Source of the DNA: Stackebrandtia endophytica
GTDB taxonomy: Bacteria; Actinomycetota; Actinomycetes; Mycobacteriales; Micromonosporaceae
Direction of reading: 5' to 3'
Length of the DNA stretch: 64,000 nt
NCBI RefSeq assembly: GCF_006716355.1
Contig: NZ_VFOW01000001.1
Location: 2,604,001 to 2,668,000, forward strand
A model generated the notes under the pieces. The model did no database searches, was not told the origin of the DNA, and saw only the letters and a list, made by a program, of their open reading frames with translations. How positions within the stretch are numbered: position 1 is the first letter of the stretch; each line of letters starts with the position of its first letter. The translations under genes and the position numbers were made by a program. Below are positions 7,358-16,041 of the stretch, in pieces.

Positions 7358-8590
7358 CTAGCTGATCGCGGGAATGTGCTGCGTCGGCGTCTCGACCTCG
7401 TACTTCGGACGAGATGACGTCGAGTCATCCGACAACAGTCCACCGGCCAGGCTGCCCAATTGACGCCGCAGATCGTCCAGATTGGAGCTGACCGCCGCCT
7501 GGCGGCTCTTCAGGTGGTTGACCTCCTGACGCAGCGGCTTCACCATCTGCTCCGCCTCGGTCTTGGCGGTCGCGCGCAGCCGCTCCGCCTCGACCTTGGC
7601 CTCGGCCAACAGAGTCTCGACCGTCTCACGCGCCTCCTCGGCCAACTCCTGCGCCCGACGCTTCGCCTCGGTCTCGCGGTCCTCGGCCCGCTGCTCGGTT
7701 TCACGACTGCGCCGCTCGACCAGAACGAGACGTTGTTCGGCCTCACTGACTATCCGCTGCCCCGACGCGATCGCCGACGCGTGGCGGTCGGAGTGGTCGC
7801 GCTCGGCACGTTCACGCCGTTCAGCCTGCTCCAGCGCCATCTCCTGAAGTTTGACCTGGCGGGTCTCGGCGGCTTCGGTGAGCATTCCGGCAACCGAGGC
7901 GCGCAGTTCCTCCGCCTCACGGATGGCCGTGGAACGCAGTTTGGTGACCTCGCGATCAACCGCCGCCCGGTTCGCGGACAGTTCGCGCTGAACGCTCGCC
8001 TTCAACTCGGCGACCTCTTGAGCGGCCTGACTTCGGAGCTGCTCGGCGTCGCGTGCGGCATCGGCGCGCATCAGATCGTGGTCACGCCTGGCGGCCTCAC
8101 GGAGTTCGGTCGTCTCGGCCTTGGCCACCGCGACGAGTTCGGCGGCGTCCCGCCCCGCGGTGGAGGTGACCGTGGCCGCGTCGTGGCGGGCCGAATCGAT
8201 GAGCTTGGCAGCTTCCGCCTTGGCGACCGAGACCGCCGATTCCGACTCTCGCCGGATGTCCTCTCTCTGCTCCTCGGCATCACGTTCGGCGGCGCGAAGC
8301 ACCTTCTCGACCCGAGCCCCCAGTCCGGCCAGAGTCGGTTGCTCATTCTCCGCGATCTGCGCGGTGGTCTCCGCTATGCGGCGCTCCAGCCCGGTGACCC
8401 GGTCCTCAGTGCGGCGCAGTGCGAGCACCGATTCCGACAGTTTCGCCTCAGCCTCATCGCGGCTGGCCTCGGCGTGTTTGATCGCGGCGACCATCTTGTT
8501 GGCGTGTCCGTCGACCTTCTCCCGGTCATATCCACGCATGGCAACCGAGAACTCAGACGCCGAGGGATCGAAAAAGTTTGACATGTCCAT
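7358..8590 (-). CDS. DivIVA-like coiled-coil protein
   Basis: A 410-residue, almost entirely coiled-coil protein rich in A, E and R. The N-terminus (FFDPSASEFSVAMRGYDREKVDGHANKMVAAI) resembles the lipid-binding and first coiled-coil region of DivIVA/Wag31-type proteins, which mark poles and organise tip growth. A C-terminal non-coil tail ends HIPAIS. The frame is open upstream into low-complexity DNA, but that part lacks coding character, so I start at the ATG at 8590 (an ATG at 8584 is also possible). It is not Wag31 itself, which sits in the ftsZ cluster; scy/filP-like scaffolds are an alternative. Confidence 0.8.
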   Translation of the reverse strand: MDMSNFFDPSASEFSVAMRGYDREKVDGHANKMVAAIKHAEASRDEAEAKLSESVLALRRTEDRVTGLERRIAETTAQIAENEQPTLAGLGARVEKVLRAAERDAEEQREDIRRESESAVSVAKAEAAKLIDSARHDAATVTSTAGRDAAELVAVAKAETTELREAARRDHDLMRADAARDAEQLRSQAAQEVAELKASVQRELSANRAAVDREVTKLRSTAIREAEELRASVAGMLTEAAETRQVKLQEMALEQAERRERAERDHSDRHASAIASGQRIVSEAEQRLVLVERRSRETEQRAEDRETEAKRRAQELAEEARETVETLLAEAKVEAERLRATAKTEAEQMVKPLRQEVNHLKSRQAAVSSNLDDLRRQLGSLAGGLLSDDSTSSRPKYEVETPTQHIPAIS

Positions 8591-8689
8591 CCATAAGTGG
8601 TATTTGGGGCAATTCGCTAATATGCCATCATCACACCAACGGGGGACCAAATCGGTTGCGACGCGCCCGAACCGGGCGTCAGAGCGAGA

Positions 8690-9090
8690 GAATCGCGGGC
8701 CGGTACCCCTTGCCGCGCTTGGGTTGGCGCCGCCGGGTTGCGGTTGCGGTCGGGCGGTTGCGGGGGTGGCGGGGTCGGTTACCGAGCGGGCGGTTGCGGT
8801 CGCGGGGGTTGCCGGGGGTCGGTTACCGAGCGAGCGGTCGCGGGGGTGGCGGGGTCGGTTACCAACGGGCGGTCTCGGGGCAGATGGTCGCGGGGCAGGC
8901 GGGCTTCGGTTACCGGACACGCGGTTGCGCGGCGGGTAGGCAGTTGCCGAGGCAAGTCGCGCAGCGGTAGCTGCGACGGCCGGGCCACGCGGCGGCGGCC
9001 GATTTCGATCACGGAACCGGTTGCGGCGAGGCAGCCGGCGGTTGCGGTCGAGCGCGATTGCGGCCTGGCCACGGCAGCCTACTGCCGAAA
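8690..9090. repeat. GC-rich low-complexity repeat tract in an 800-bp gene-free region
   Basis: Degenerate, interrupted copies of GGGGTCGGTTACCGAGCG and GGCGGTTGCGGTCGCGGGGG recur, most clearly at 8740-8930. No credible gene is visible on either strand from 8591 to 9390. A second small tract at about 9340-9380 has four copies of a 10-11-base GGCTTCAG unit just downstream of the fluoride-channel gene. Confidence 0.65.
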
Positions 9091-9390
9091 ACCGCGGGTC
9101 ATGGCCAGCCGACTACAAAATATCCGGTTGGTGACAACCGCCCACGCAACATCCGGCCGCGGTTCACGACAACAAGTCGAAGATGGACGTAACCGGGCTC
9201 CAGAACACACGACGGGCTCCCCACATCGAGGGTGCGTCGTTCTGTTGGAACACCCACCCCGCCCCTACCTTGGGGGCTAAACCACCCCAAAGGCACCCCA
9301 TCACCATACGTAATCGCCGCGGCAGTGCGTCAAACCGATTTCAGGTTGGCTTCAGGCGGCTTCAGCGTGGCTTCAGGTTGCCCGGGCGGG

Positions 9391-9750
9391 TCAGGCCAGC
9401 GCGCTGCCCACCGCGAAGCCGAGAATCACGGCCAGGGTGCCCAACACCAGGTTGGCGAGGATGTTGAGCCAGGCCAGGCGGTGTTCCCCGTCGGCGAATA
9501 GTCGGCGGGTCTGGTCGGCGAAGGTCGAGTAGGTCGTGACCGTCCCGCACAGTCCGACGGCCAGGCCCTCGGCGATCGGCCCGCTCCACGCCGCTGCGAC
9601 GATCAACGCCAACAGCAGCGCCCCGGCCGTGTTGACCAACAGGATCCCCAGCGGGAAACCCGCCGAACGGCCGCCGCTGAACCGGCGGTCGACGAGGAAC
9701 CGCAGTGGCGCCCCGATGGCCGCGCCGATCACGATCGCGATGACCGTCAT
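9391..9750 (-). CDS. crcB: FluC/CrcB fluoride channel subunit (second of pair)
   Basis: A 119-residue protein with four predicted membrane helices and the FluC pore signature GTVTTYSTFADQ (about 69-80). The N-terminal GAAIGAPLRF motif and the LLVNTAG stretch at residues 37-43 are also typical. FluC channels are dual-topology dimers that expel fluoride; in many Gram-positives they are encoded as two adjacent genes making heterodimers. It begins 8 bases after the stop of its partner. The start at 9750 gives the standard length. Confidence 0.93.
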   Translation of the reverse strand: MTVIAIVIGAAIGAPLRFLVDRRFSGGRSAGFPLGILLVNTAGALLLALIVAAAWSGPIAEGLAVGLCGTVTTYSTFADQTRRLFADGEHRLAWLNILANLVLGTLAVILGFAVGSALA

Positions 9751-9758
9751 GTCCGTCC

Positions 9759-10148
9759 TCAGCTCGCCGGTCGGTCGGTGAGTGCGGCGCCCAGGTAGAC
9801 CGCCGCCATCGCACCACCAAGTGTCCCCAGTAGATAGACGGCTCCGAGGAACGGGCGCCCGTCGACGACCAGGGTCATCCACTGAACCGCGTAGGCCGAG
9901 AACGTGGTGTATCCGCCGAGGAACCCGATCCCCAGTACCGGTCGGCACCATGCGGGCGCACGGTGCCGCGCCAACCAGCCGCTGAGGACGCCGATGAGCA
10001 GGCATCCGGAGAGGTTGGCGGCCAATGTCGCCCAGGGCACGCCGCCGGCTTGATGCGGCCACAGTTGTTCGAGCCCGTACCGCGCCAGGGCGCCACCGGC
10101 TCCGGCGACCGAGATCAGCAGCACCGTCGGCAGTGAATCGATCCGCAC
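9759..10148 (-). CDS. crcB: FluC/CrcB fluoride channel subunit (first of pair)
   Basis: A 129-residue, four-helix FluC protein with GGYTTFSAYAVQ (78-89), the Asn-bearing LAANLSG (42-48) and GGALARYG near the N-terminus. The GTG at 10148 gives a standard-length protein. It is co-transcribed with the second subunit 8 bases downstream, probably forming a heterodimer. The upstream region (to 10318) is shared with a divergent protease gene. I did not recognise the conserved pieces of a fluoride riboswitch there. Confidence 0.92.
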   Translation of the reverse strand: MRIDSLPTVLLISVAGAGGALARYGLEQLWPHQAGGVPWATLAANLSGCLLIGVLSGWLARHRAPAWCRPVLGIGFLGGYTTFSAYAVQWMTLVVDGRPFLGAVYLLGTLGGAMAAVYLGAALTDRPAS

Positions 10149-10317
10149 CGTCTCATCTTGCCACCGTGTCGACACCGCACACGCGAACACAACCGCTTTA
10201 AACAAATTACTTAAATATTCCAATGAAATGTTGACAGTGGGTGTCGGCTCTGAGACAACAGGATTGGTCGCCGCAACCGCGCCGACCGGGATCAATCCCT
10301 CCGATTCGAGGAGAGTC

Positions 10318-11109
10318 ATGTCCCCGCTAACGTCCCGAATCTCCGCTCTGACCCGACGCCGGATCCTCCCCACACTGGCGGCCACGTTCGCCGCACTCCT
10401 GTTCGCCGCCGCCCCGGCTCCCACCCAGGCCGACGACGCCGTGTCCCAGCACCACGGTGAGGTCAGCCCCGACATCGTCGGCGGCGGAACCGTCACCGAC
10501 GACAAACCGTGGATCGCCGCACTGCACAACGGTTCCAACTTCACCTGCACCGCCAGCCAGATCAGCGCCGAGTGGGTCATCACCGCCGCGCACTGCGTCG
10601 AAGGCGGCGGAAACTACTCGGTCCGCATCGGCTCGCTCAACCGCTCCAGCGGTGGAACGGTCGTCGACGTCGCCGAGATCCACAGTCACCCGGACTACGC
10701 CTGGCCCGACAACGACATCTCGCTGTTGAAGCTGAGCCAGCCGCACCAGAACACCTACCCGACGATGGCCACCCAGGCCGACCTGTCGCTGGGCCAGGCG
10801 TCGACCATCTACGGCTGGGGCTCGGAGAACGCCGACTGGAGCGGCCCGCTGCCCGAACAACTCAAATACTCCAACGGCAGCACGACCGACACCTACTGCG
10901 GCGTCGTCAACGTCGTCTGCATGATCGGTGACGGTGGAGTCGCCGGCGGCGACTCCGGTGGTCCCGGTTTCGTCGCCAGTGCCGTCACCGGCGAATACGT
11001 TCTGGTGGGCGTCTGCGCGGTGGGACACTCCCCCGCCGACACCAACTGGGGCGGTTACACCTCGATTCCGGCGAACGCCGGATGGATCAATCAGGTCACC
11101 GGACTGTAA
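10318..11109 (+). CDS. Secreted trypsin-like serine protease (S1)
   Basis: A 263-residue preproprotease. It has a twin-Arg-like basic N-terminus and hydrophobic core (about 16-33), a short propeptide, and an activation site before IVGGG (53-57). The catalytic triad is H92 (TAAHC), D133 (NDISLL) and S213 (GDSGGP). Cys pairs around H92 and S213 fit the chymotrypsin fold. The ATG at 10318 has GAGGAGA directly upstream; an upstream in-frame start lacks this. Streptogrisin- and SAM-P20-type secreted trypsins of actinomycetes are the closest known class. A terminator hairpin follows at 11140-11160. Confidence 0.93.
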   Translation: MSPLTSRISALTRRRILPTLAATFAALLFAAAPAPTQADDAVSQHHGEVSPDIVGGGTVTDDKPWIAALHNGSNFTCTASQISAEWVITAAHCVEGGGNYSVRIGSLNRSSGGTVVDVAEIHSHPDYAWPDNDISLLKLSQPHQNTYPTMATQADLSLGQASTIYGWGSENADWSGPLPEQLKYSNGSTTDTYCGVVNVVCMIGDGGVAGGDSGGPGFVASAVTGEYVLVGVCAVGHSPADTNWGGYTSIPANAGWINQVTGL

Positions 11110-11139
11110 TCCCGTCCGCACGTAACGACGCACATCGCG

Positions 11140-11160
11140 GCCCTGACCTCGCGTCAGGGC
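11140..11160 (+). terminator. Intrinsic terminator hairpin
   Basis: GCCCTGAC (11140-11147) pairs with GTCAGGGC (11153-11160) over a 5-base loop, 30 bases after the protease stop. Confidence 0.7.
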
Positions 11161-11209
11161 TGCGATTCCAGCCATATTCGATGGCGGTGCAGGTCTCGAC
11201 GGCGGCAGT

Positions 11210-12208
11210 ATGACTCCCGTGCCAGATACCCCCGCCATCTCGGTCGCCGGTCTGACCCGCCAGTACCGCCGAACCGGATCACCGCCCAAGACCGCCCTCG
11301 ACGGCTTCGACCTGACCATCCCCAGTGGAGAAGTGCACGGACTACTCGGTCCCAATGGAGCGGGAAAGACCACGCTGTGCAAGATTTTGTCCACAGTGCT
11401 GACACCGACCTCGGGTACCGCTCACGTGTGCGGCCACGACGTCATGACCGAAACCCGCGCCGTGCGCCCGCTGGTCGGGATCGTGTTCGGCGGAGAGCGG
11501 GGCCTGTACCCACGGTTGACCGCCCGTCAGAACCTCTCCTATTGGGCCGCGCTGTACAAGCTTCCCGGCAAGGTCGCGAAGCGGCGGGTCGAGGAGCTGT
11601 TGGAACGGTTCGGTTTGACCGACAAGGGATCCGAACGGGTCGAGACGTATTCACGAGGGATGAAGCAGCGAGTGCACCTGGCTCGCGGCCTGGTCGGCGA
11701 CCCGAAGGTCGTCATCCTGGACGAGCCCACCACCGGCATGGACCCGGTGGCCGCGCGCGACTTCCGCAACCTCATCACCGAGCTGCGAGGCGAGGGCCGC
11801 ACGGTCCTGGTGACCACTCACGACATGGCCGAGGCCGAAGCCATCTGCGACCGCGTCACCTTGATCGACAGTGGACGGAAACTCGCCACCGAGGATCCGC
11901 GGACCATCGGCAACTGGATCACCGAGTACGAACGGATCGAGGCCTCAGGTGTCGACTCCCGAGTCATCCGGGCATTGGAGTCGCTCGCCGGAGTGGTATC
12001 GGTTCAGTGCATTCGCGCTTCCGAGGTCGATGAACAACTGTCCACCGTGCTCATAGAGACGGACGGCACCGTCGGCGGCGCGAATGCATCCAAAGAGGTC
12101 ATTCGATTGCTGGTCGACAACGACATCACCGCGATCCGGTCGGCGCCACCGACTTTGGAGGAGGTCTACCTGCACGTCATCGGTGGGCGCGGGATGGGCG
12201 TGCGATGA
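11210..12208 (+). CDS. ABC-2 exporter ATP-binding protein
   Basis: A 332-residue nucleotide-binding subunit: Walker A GPNGAGKT (47-54), signature region YSRGMKQRVHLARGL (about 148), Walker B with LDEPTTGMDP, H-loop in TTHDM, and a C-terminal extension of about 90 residues as in DrrA/NatA-type exporters. It is followed by two ABC-2 permeases with start-stop overlaps (4 bases each), so the three genes form one operon. Substrate is unknown; this class exports antibiotics, lipids or polysaccharide. The start could also be the GTG at 11219. Confidence 0.92.
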   Translation: MTPVPDTPAISVAGLTRQYRRTGSPPKTALDGFDLTIPSGEVHGLLGPNGAGKTTLCKILSTVLTPTSGTAHVCGHDVMTETRAVRPLVGIVFGGERGLYPRLTARQNLSYWAALYKLPGKVAKRRVEELLERFGLTDKGSERVETYSRGMKQRVHLARGLVGDPKVVILDEPTTGMDPVAARDFRNLITELRGEGRTVLVTTHDMAEAEAICDRVTLIDSGRKLATEDPRTIGNWITEYERIEASGVDSRVIRALESLAGVVSVQCIRASEVDEQLSTVLIETDGTVGGANASKEVIRLLVDNDITAIRSAPPTLEEVYLHVIGGRGMGVR

Positions 12209-12975
12209 TCCCGGTCATTCTCGGCGCTGCACGCTTTCAGCTGCAGACGTTCCGGCACCACCCGGAATGTCTCATGTCGATGCTGCTGGTTCCCTTCCAG
12301 ACGGTCGTGTTCATGTCCTTGGTCCGCCACGCCGACCGGCCCGACCTCACCGGATACGCGATCCTCGCTCCGGCGGTCATCGCCGTCATGATGATGGCCA
12401 TCCTCGAATCAGGCGAGCTCATCTCCCGCGACCGCGGCCTGGGTACCTTCGAGGCGCTACTGGCGCTTCCGGTCAGCATTCCCACGGTGGTCCTGGTCCG
12501 CACCGGTGTGGTCACAGTGGTCTCGCTGTTGGCCATCGTGGAGAGTTGGCTCACCGCGTCGCTCCTGTTCGGAGCCACGGTGGAGGTGGCGCACCTCGGC
12601 GTGTTCCTGGCGACCCTGCTGGCCACCGCGATCGGGGTCGCGGGAGCCGCGACCGCCATGTCGGCGACGTTCATCCTCTCGCGTTCGGCCCGCACGTTCC
12701 AGAATTCCATCTCCTACCCGATCCTGTTGCTGGGCGGCGCATTCGTCCCCGTCGATCTGCTGCCCGGCTGGTTGCAGCCGCTCAGTCGAGTGGTGTTCCT
12801 GTCGTGGTCGACGGACCTGTTGCGCGACAGTCTCAATCCGGCACCGGTGACGGCGGTCGCCGGGCGGCTGGCCATGGTCATACTGCTGGGCGGGGCGATG
12901 TTCGCCGTCGGTCTGTGGATCTACCGGGTCATCCTGCGTCGGGTCCGCACGACGGGTGAGGTGAGCTTCGCATGA
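12205..12975 (+). CDS. ABC-2 type permease
   Basis: A 256-residue membrane protein with about six helices and the ABC-2 signature toward the C-terminus (YPILLLGGAFVPVDLLPGWLQPLSR, about 171-195; prolines and the PVDLLP turn are conserved). It overlaps the ATPase stop and the next permease start by 4 bases each. It should pair with the following permease as a heterodimer in a DrrAB/NatAB-like exporter. Confidence 0.88.
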   Translation: MIPVILGAARFQLQTFRHHPECLMSMLLVPFQTVVFMSLVRHADRPDLTGYAILAPAVIAVMMMAILESGELISRDRGLGTFEALLALPVSIPTVVLVRTGVVTVVSLLAIVESWLTASLLFGATVEVAHLGVFLATLLATAIGVAGAATAMSATFILSRSARTFQNSISYPILLLGGAFVPVDLLPGWLQPLSRVVFLSWSTDLLRDSLNPAPVTAVAGRLAMVILLGGAMFAVGLWIYRVILRRVRTTGEVSFA

Positions 12976-13778
12976 TCACACGCATCAATGTCGCCGGTCG
13001 GATTCTGCGGCACGCGGTCGCCAGCGGATTCGCCGACTACTCGGTCATGTATACCCCGTTGACCTGGACGTTCGGTTGGATGGCACGGGTGCTGTGCCAG
13101 GTCGCGTTCTTCGCCCTCATCGGGCGGCTGTTGGGGTCCGATGAGGTCACCCGGTACCTGTTGGTCGGCAACGCGGTCATGTTCGTGGTGATCGAGGCGT
13201 GCTTCGTCAACGCCTCCACCACCTGGGAGCGCCGCGCCGGCACCCTGCCACTGCTGGTGGCCGCACCGGTGAACCCGTTGACGGTGTTCTTCGGGCGCAG
13301 CCTGTTCTGGCTGGTCACCGGTACGACGTCTTCATCGCTGGCGCTGTTCATCCTCGCGCCGGTGTTCGGGGTGAACCTGTCGTGGCCGTCGGCGTTGCTG
13401 GCGGTTCCGTTGATTCTGGTCGTGGGTTTCTCCGCGTACTGCTGCGCCATCATGTTCGCCGGGATCGTGTTGCGTTTCATGCATCTGCGCAACGTCGTCG
13501 GCAACGTCATCAACCTGTCGGTCATGGCGTTCTGCGGTGTCCAGGTGCCGCGGCAGTTCTGGCCGGAGGCGGTTCAGTGGATCACCGCGTTCCTGCCGGT
13601 GAGCCATGGCCTGCAAGCGATCCGCGACCTACTCGACGGTGCGGCCGCCTCGACGATCCTTGCCGGGGTGGCACTGGAGTTGGCGGTGGCCGGCGGCTGG
13701 CTGGTGCTTGCTGCGTTGACCTTCCGGCACCTCGCCGAGGGCGGCCGCAAGAACGGTTCGATCGAGTTCGCGGATTGA
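12972..13778 (+). CDS. ABC-2 type permease, second subunit
   Basis: A 268-residue membrane protein with six predicted helices and an ABC-2-like C-terminal segment (GVQVPRQFWPEAVQWITAFLP, centred near residue 190-205). It follows the first permease with ATGA overlap. The strand then meets the convergent P450 gene; a hairpin at 13785-13820 could serve as terminator. Confidence 0.87.
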   Translation: MITRINVAGRILRHAVASGFADYSVMYTPLTWTFGWMARVLCQVAFFALIGRLLGSDEVTRYLLVGNAVMFVVIEACFVNASTTWERRAGTLPLLVAAPVNPLTVFFGRSLFWLVTGTTSSSLALFILAPVFGVNLSWPSALLAVPLILVVGFSAYCCAIMFAGIVLRFMHLRNVVGNVINLSVMAFCGVQVPRQFWPEAVQWITAFLPVSHGLQAIRDLLDGAAASTILAGVALELAVAGGWLVLAALTFRHLAEGGRKNGSIEFAD

Positions 13779-13784
13779 AGCCGC

Positions 13785-13820
13785 AGCGGCTGCCCGGCTA
13801 CCAGGCGACGGGCAGCCGCT
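13785..13820. terminator. Hairpin between convergent genes
   Basis: AGCGGCTGCCC (13785-13795) pairs with GGGCAGCCGCT (13810-13820) with a 14-base loop. The right arm lies in the last codons of the P450 gene, so one structure may end both transcripts. Confidence 0.55.
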
Positions 13821-14994
13821 TCACCCCGTAGACGTCGGCGACTTCGGGACGAAGCTCGATCTCCTCGGCTGCCAATCGCAGCGTCGGGAACCGATTGACC
13901 AGGGCGGGGAACGCGACTCGCATCTCGATGCGAGCCAGTTGTTGGCCGAGGCACTGGTGGATGCCGTGACCGAAGGCCACATGACCGACCGCCTTGCGCT
14001 GTAGGTCCAATGTGTCGGGGTCGGGGAATCGGGCCGGATCACGGTTGGCGGCGTGGAATGACGCGATGACCGCCGATCCGGCCTTAATGGTCTGGTCACC
14101 CAGTTCGACGTCCTCCACGGCTGTCCGCAGGAAGGTCTTGGCCACCGTCAGGTACCGCAGCAGTTCTTCCACCGCCTTGTCGGTGAGGTCGGGTTGTGCG
14201 CGCAGCAGGGCCAGCTGTTCGGGGTGTCGCAACAGGGCGTAGGTGCCGAGCGCCAGCATGTTGGCGGTGGTGTCGAGCCCCGCCGCCAACAGGACCAGGC
14301 CGACTCCCCGCAGTTCCTCATCGGTCAGATCGGTATCGGTGAGGTCGCTGAGTACGTCGTCGGTGGGGTCGGCGCGTTTCGCCTGGATCAGGTGGTCGAG
14401 GTACTGCTGGGTCGCGGTGTAGGCCGCGGTCAACGCGTCCTCGTCGGTCTCCCCGTTCAGAAACTTCTCCACATTGTCCTGAAAGGAGGCACGATCTTCG
14501 TATGGAACCCCCAGCAGCTCACAGATCACGATGGCGGGAATGGGCTTGGCGAACGCCTCGACGAGATCGACCGGCGGTCCGGTCTTCTCCATCGCGTTCA
14601 GGTGTTCGGTCGTGATCTCCTCGACGCGGTCGGACAGCAGTCGCATCCGCCGGACGGTGAACTTACCCGCCAACGGCTTCCGGTATCGACTGTGCCGGGG
14701 TTCGTCCATCAGCAGGAACTCCCCCGGGGGCGCCGGCGGCACCTCGATGTCACCGTAGTCGATCATCGGGTGGTGACGCATGAGCTCGCGACGGGAACTG
14801 AATCGGGAGTCGGCCAACACCGACCGCACCAGCTCATAACCGGTGACCAGCCAGCCGTCATGCCCGTCGGGGAATCGATACCGGCTGATGGGGCCGTGCT
14901 CGTGCGCCTCACGGAGCGCTTCAGGCGGGTCGAACGGTCGGTCGGGGTCACGCTGTGGCGGTAGCGGGGCGGCGGTGTGCACGGAGTCGGTCAT
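13798..14994 (-). CDS. Cytochrome P450 (soluble bacterial, CYP105/107-like)
   Basis: A 398-residue soluble P450. The haem loop FGHGIHQCLGQQLAR places the Cys ligand at C348; the I-helix has AGLDTT (238-243) and the K-helix ExxR is in EELLRYL (E277-R280). Length and motifs fit class I enzymes that take electrons from ferredoxin; no ferredoxin gene is adjacent. It is divergent from a helix-turn-helix regulator 286 bases away, which may control it. Substrate cannot be inferred. The ATG at 14994 gives a normal N-terminus. Confidence 0.95.
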   Translation of the reverse strand: MTDSVHTAAPLPPQRDPDRPFDPPEALREAHEHGPISRYRFPDGHDGWLVTGYELVRSVLADSRFSSRRELMRHHPMIDYGDIEVPPAPPGEFLLMDEPRHSRYRKPLAGKFTVRRMRLLSDRVEEITTEHLNAMEKTGPPVDLVEAFAKPIPAIVICELLGVPYEDRASFQDNVEKFLNGETDEDALTAAYTATQQYLDHLIQAKRADPTDDVLSDLTDTDLTDEELRGVGLVLLAAGLDTTANMLALGTYALLRHPEQLALLRAQPDLTDKAVEELLRYLTVAKTFLRTAVEDVELGDQTIKAGSAVIASFHAANRDPARFPDPDTLDLQRKAVGHVAFGHGIHQCLGQQLARIEMRVAFPALVNRFPTLRLAAEEIELRPEVADVYGVKRLPVAW

Positions 14995-15077
14995 GGCGTT
15001 CCCCTCGGTGTGCCCTTATTGCTCTGTCGATAGAGGTGTGTTGAGCCCGACCATCGTTGGCGCGCAATCAATCGACG

Positions 15078-15101
15078 AGCGTTCGGAATATGTCGAACGC
15101 T
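15078..15101. promoter_or_regulatory. Inverted repeat in P450/regulator divergent region
   Basis: AGCGTTCG (15078-15085) and CGAACGCT (15094-15101), an 8-bp inverted repeat with an 8-base spacer, lies 83 bases upstream of the P450 start. A dimeric regulator site is plausible. Confidence 0.4.
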
Positions 15102-15177
15102 ACTGTTGCATTCATTACATCGACAAGCCCGATGAACCAGGATCTCGCGTCTTTCCAGGTGAGAGGCATGAGATCGT

Positions 15178-15226
15178 TGCAACCTGCCTGAGAACTAATG
15201 CAACAGCCTGGAGTGGATTTTGCAAC
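15178..15226 (+). promoter_or_regulatory. Three phased TGCAAC direct repeats
   Basis: TGCAAC occurs at 15178, 15199 and 15221, spacings of 21 and 22 bases (two helical turns), just upstream of the regulator start at 15281. A reverse copy GTTGCA is at 15105. The phasing puts the copies on one face of the helix, as expected for tandem regulator binding. Confidence 0.45.
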
Positions 15227-15280
15227 GGCTCGGGAACGAATGCATAATGGCCACGACAACTCGACATAGGAGGGTCCAAG

Positions 15281-16006
15281 GTGCCGGGACGGCGACTCGG
15301 TCATGAGGACCGCCATCGCATCGCGCGGTGGCTCCTGGAGGGCCGAACCTATACCGAGATCGCCCGACGTCTGAACCGTTCCACGTCGACGATCACCCGG
15401 GAGGTGGCCCGCAACGGCGGTCCACGCCACTACCAGGCCGATCACGCGCACCGGTTGACCCGGCTGCGCGCCCGGCGCCCCAAACCGACGCCACAAGCCG
15501 CGGTTCCGGCCGACTCGGCCGCCTATGGGCGCGACCCCCGGGCGGTGTTCGCCTTCGAGGAACGCCTCGCCGAAGTCGCCACCGACACCGGCAGCCCTCA
15601 CACCGTGTCGAGGATCCTGGCGGCCCTGTTCATCACCGACTCCGGCAGCCTGACCACCGCCGAGTTGGTGCAGCGGCTGCGGATCAGTCCCGCCTCGATC
15701 TCCACCGCGGTCAAACTGGCGGAGCATCAGGGCCTCCTCGGGCGGGTACACGGCCCGCGCGGTAAACAGACCTACACCGTCGAGGGTGATATCGGCCGTC
15801 GTCCCCTCATGGCGAACGTGCGCTCCAACGAACTGCTGGCCGAGATCTGCCACCAGGGCGCCGAAGTCCTCGGCCGCTCCACGCCCGCCGGTGCTCGACT
15901 GGACAAGATGGGCACCTTCCTGAGTCTGATCTCGCAGGATTTGGCGATCTCCCTCCAACGACGAGCCGACGAGGTGTTCGGCGAACATCCCGAGTCAATC
16001 CCCTGA
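15281..16006 (+). CDS. Regulator with IS30-like HTH fused to MarR/GbsR-like winged HTH
   Basis: A 241-residue protein. Residues 1-45 resemble the DNA-binding domain of IS30 transposases (LTHEDR-like start, EGRTYTEIARRLNRSTSTITREV). After a basic linker, residues 80-190 look like a MarR/GbsR winged helix (SLTTAELVQRLRISPASISTAVKLAEHQGLL, then a wing). Proteins of this composite type occur in actinomycetes as putative regulators. The GTG has AGGAGGG upstream with good spacing. It is divergent from the P450 gene and 35 bases upstream of an unknown gene on the same strand, so either may be a target. Confidence 0.8.
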   Translation: MPGRRLGHEDRHRIARWLLEGRTYTEIARRLNRSTSTITREVARNGGPRHYQADHAHRLTRLRARRPKPTPQAAVPADSAAYGRDPRAVFAFEERLAEVATDTGSPHTVSRILAALFITDSGSLTTAELVQRLRISPASISTAVKLAEHQGLLGRVHGPRGKQTYTVEGDIGRRPLMANVRSNELLAEICHQGAEVLGRSTPAGARLDKMGTFLSLISQDLAISLQRRADEVFGEHPESIP

Positions 16007-16041
16007 GCCCCATGGACTTCGACCAGGCCGGAGGCACCCGC

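Noticed and set aside
8591-8920. N-terminal extension of the DivIVA-like protein
   Set aside because: The extra codons come from repeat DNA rich in P, A, T and R, unlike the coiled-coil family, and a family-like N-terminus begins at 8590.
10149-10317. Possible fluoride riboswitch upstream of the FluC pair
   Set aside because: I could not find the conserved GGNGAUGG-type start and pseudoknot pieces on the minus strand; a covariance search would be needed.
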